Shown here: positions 57,501 to 60,500 of the stretch, piece after piece | How positions within the stretch are numbered: the stretch's first letter is position 1 | Layout: every line of letters begins with the position of its first letter | NCBI GenBank assembly: GCA_963924555.1 | Contig: OZ004596.1 | Span: 1,984,001 to 2,048,000 of the forward strand | Direction: 5' to 3' | From: Crambe crambe | Lineage: Eukaryota; Porifera; Demospongiae; Poecilosclerida; Crambeidae | Length of the DNA: 64,000 bases | The notes under the pieces: generated by a model | Told to the model about the DNA's origin: nothing | The model's database searches: none | What the model saw: the letters and a program-made list of their open reading frames with translations, nothing else | Translations under genes and position numbers: made by a program

Positions 57501-60500
57501 ATGTAAAAGAAACTATCTTGGCTAAAGTATAGCTACCTCCTTGATTTCTAAGCCAGTTAGCTCCACCTCGATTATCTGCCACAACTGAGCCTTGGGCTGT
57601 TCGTGTTTAGCATACACACAGGGTTTCATCTAGGAATTTCACCTTGGGGGGGAAGCTCACCGATTGCGTGGCCTCAGGCCACAGCGAGGGGGAGGGTGCT
57701 GGAGGGATGTGCCCCCTCCTGCGCAAAGCACGAAGTCAAAAATGCTTATTACTCTGAATTTACTCCCTTTGGTACTACATGTAACAATTAACCTGTGGTC
57801 ACCAAAGGGGTAGCCTTGGGGGGAGGGGAGTTGGTTAGTTTGGGGGGGAAGATTGAGGGTTTGGGGGGGGGGGAAGCTTCCCCCCTGCACCCCCCAGTAG
57901 ATGAAACCCTGACACAGTCACTACACAACAGTGTAGCTAGCTCTAAGGGAAAATTGAGGCTACACATACAAACACAACAAAAGAAGAATTATGTAGTTAG
58001 TCATAATTTTCTTCGTGTTGGTTCATCTCTCACTAAGTTAACTTGTTTTGATATGAGGCTACAGTACTATACAATAACATCCAAGCCAGCCATCCCTACA
58101 TAACCTTTTTAATTATCATTTTGTTTTTTGTTGGCTGAAATAATTTACCGTATGGCCCGTATGGCCAGAATATTGGTGGAAATTGGATTGCTCTCATTCA
58201 GGAAAAATTCAAACTTGGCGAATTTAATATTGCATGCTCATTGGCACACATGCGAGCTTGCTTATGCGTGCGCATGCTATATTGAGCATGCACATATGTA
58301 ATCGATTGGATTCTCTGTTGAAAGCTGTGCTAGGGGACATATCTACAAAAGTATCTGGACACTGACTCTAGGACGATCCAGCTGTTGCTTCACTACATTG
58401 TCTAGCTAGCTGAGCTCCTAGATCGATCAGTTATTTTCGGATTTGTAATGTTGAAGACCTTTACCATACCTATTTATTGTATTATGGAATTAATTTTGGT
58501 GATTGAGTCTTCAACCACCAAACTGCCAAATTGACTGACTCTAGGACGATCCAGCTGTTGCTTCACTGCGTCGTCTAGCTAGCTAGCTCAGCTCCCAGAC
58601 TGATCGGTTATTTTTGGATTCGTAATATTGAAGACCTTTACCAATACCTATTTATTGTATTGCGGAATTAATTTTGGTGATTGAGTCTTCAACCACCAAA
58701 CCGCCAAATTGAATTCTCCACCAATATTCCAGCCGTACAGTATTATGATCTTCTTGGTCTAGGATGAATATCCGTAGACTTTATTGCAGCATAGATACAA
58801 TAACAGTAAGGTGGACTGGAACCATAGCTAAACTAGCTATCTATGTGGCCCCTGGGCTGTAGCCAGAGCGCAGTGAGAGCACTACTAGGGGGACTCGAGG
58901 GTTTCTAAATTCTGTAGGTCCCGTTGGTTGAGGTGTCTAACTAATTAGAACATAGCCAGCCACCACTTCCAAGAAATTTGAACTACAAGTTGAGCATGCA
59001 ACACATGGCTCTGGCTCGGGCAGCTGCTGTACAGTAGTCTTTAATTGACTAGCACCATGCCAGCTAGTTACATTGTATTTCAGTCAGTTGTTTTCACTCG
59101 AGGATGTTGTAGTGCCCTCATGAGGGCACTAAGTGATTCAGGGCACTAAGCGATTCAGGGCACTAAGTGATTCAGTGCCCTGCACTATTCAGCAGAGCTA
59201 TGTTCATATAGGACAGAAAAAATCACTTATTGAGCTGAGGTGAGCTGTTGATGCAGTACTTAAGCACCCCACTCCTCTCTCTCCCTCCATAAAACATTAA
59301 TTTTTGTTAATGCCCCGAGGGTATTGCTAAAATCATCACTAGAGACTAGCTCTATGAAAGTATAGGTAATAATATATATGACATCATCATGCTTACCACA
59401 TCACAGAAAACTCAGTAAAAGGCATCTTGTTAGGGCAAAATAGTTCAAATGCATTTTCTTGGTTACAACAGAGTGTTCCCTGGTGTATATCAAATTGATC
59501 TCTAATATCAAACCCCTTCACAATTCCTCTGGAGTATGCTTGAATAAAAAGGTCTTCTTTTATGGATATCCAGTTTATGCTCTAAAAATAAGGAAAATGA
59601 ATTATACTATGTATGTGAGATACATACTTACATTAACATAGCTAGTTAATATCACCAATTATAAAATTTGTAGGTTCCTTTCAACCCCAGTATGCCACAT
59701 ATGCAGCGATACTTGCGGTATGTTTACTAGTTAGTGTGTTTCTCACATACATCTAAGCTTAGAATAACTGCCACAGGGCTTGCTGCTAACATGCTTCCTT
59801 TACTGCATAGCATGTAGGTACTCAGAATGTCAACTTACTGAAAGAAGAGTCCCCAAACTGAATTGATATTCTCCACTTAGGATTAGAGTGACATTATTTA
59901 CAATAGAACCTGAAATTCAATTAAATAAGCAGCATATTATCATAAGCATTTTCTTTTCCAGTAGCCATATCCCAATTTCAACGGAGTGGAACAGAATTTA
60001 TAGCTGAAGCAGCTACGTAGTATGGTGAGTCTACTAGAATTAGGTGAGGATAGAATGATTCTCCTTGTTCCACCTACCATGCTACATTACATATGTATAC
60101 TAAATATGGACAGATGATATGCCCAAAATGGATAATCATTCAAAGCAGATATTCAAAAACATCATGCAATCATGCTTACTTATAACTATACAGCTTTTAC
60201 ACAGTAATTAATCTTCATGTTCAAAGAAAAATATTACAGTACTGTGTAAATTATCATTTTTAATTGAAAATTACTGGAATGATGTTGGAAATGAATTCAA
60301 TACTGGCATCAGAACAAAGATATGCCTTTGATGCTCTTATGCATTACTTATTGCACATCAAATATGAAAATGGGTGTTATTATTCTATCTTCAGTTAGAA
60401 AAATTCTAACAATAATGCTATCTGGCTAACTAACTCAGCTGATTTTTTTCCTTTCTTTTTTTATGTGTAATAATGAAACATGTTTAAACATGTAAACATG

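Noticed and set aside
59124..59174. Regular short repeats as a possible CRISPR array
   Set aside because: Three directly adjoining units without spacers, in an animal genome.
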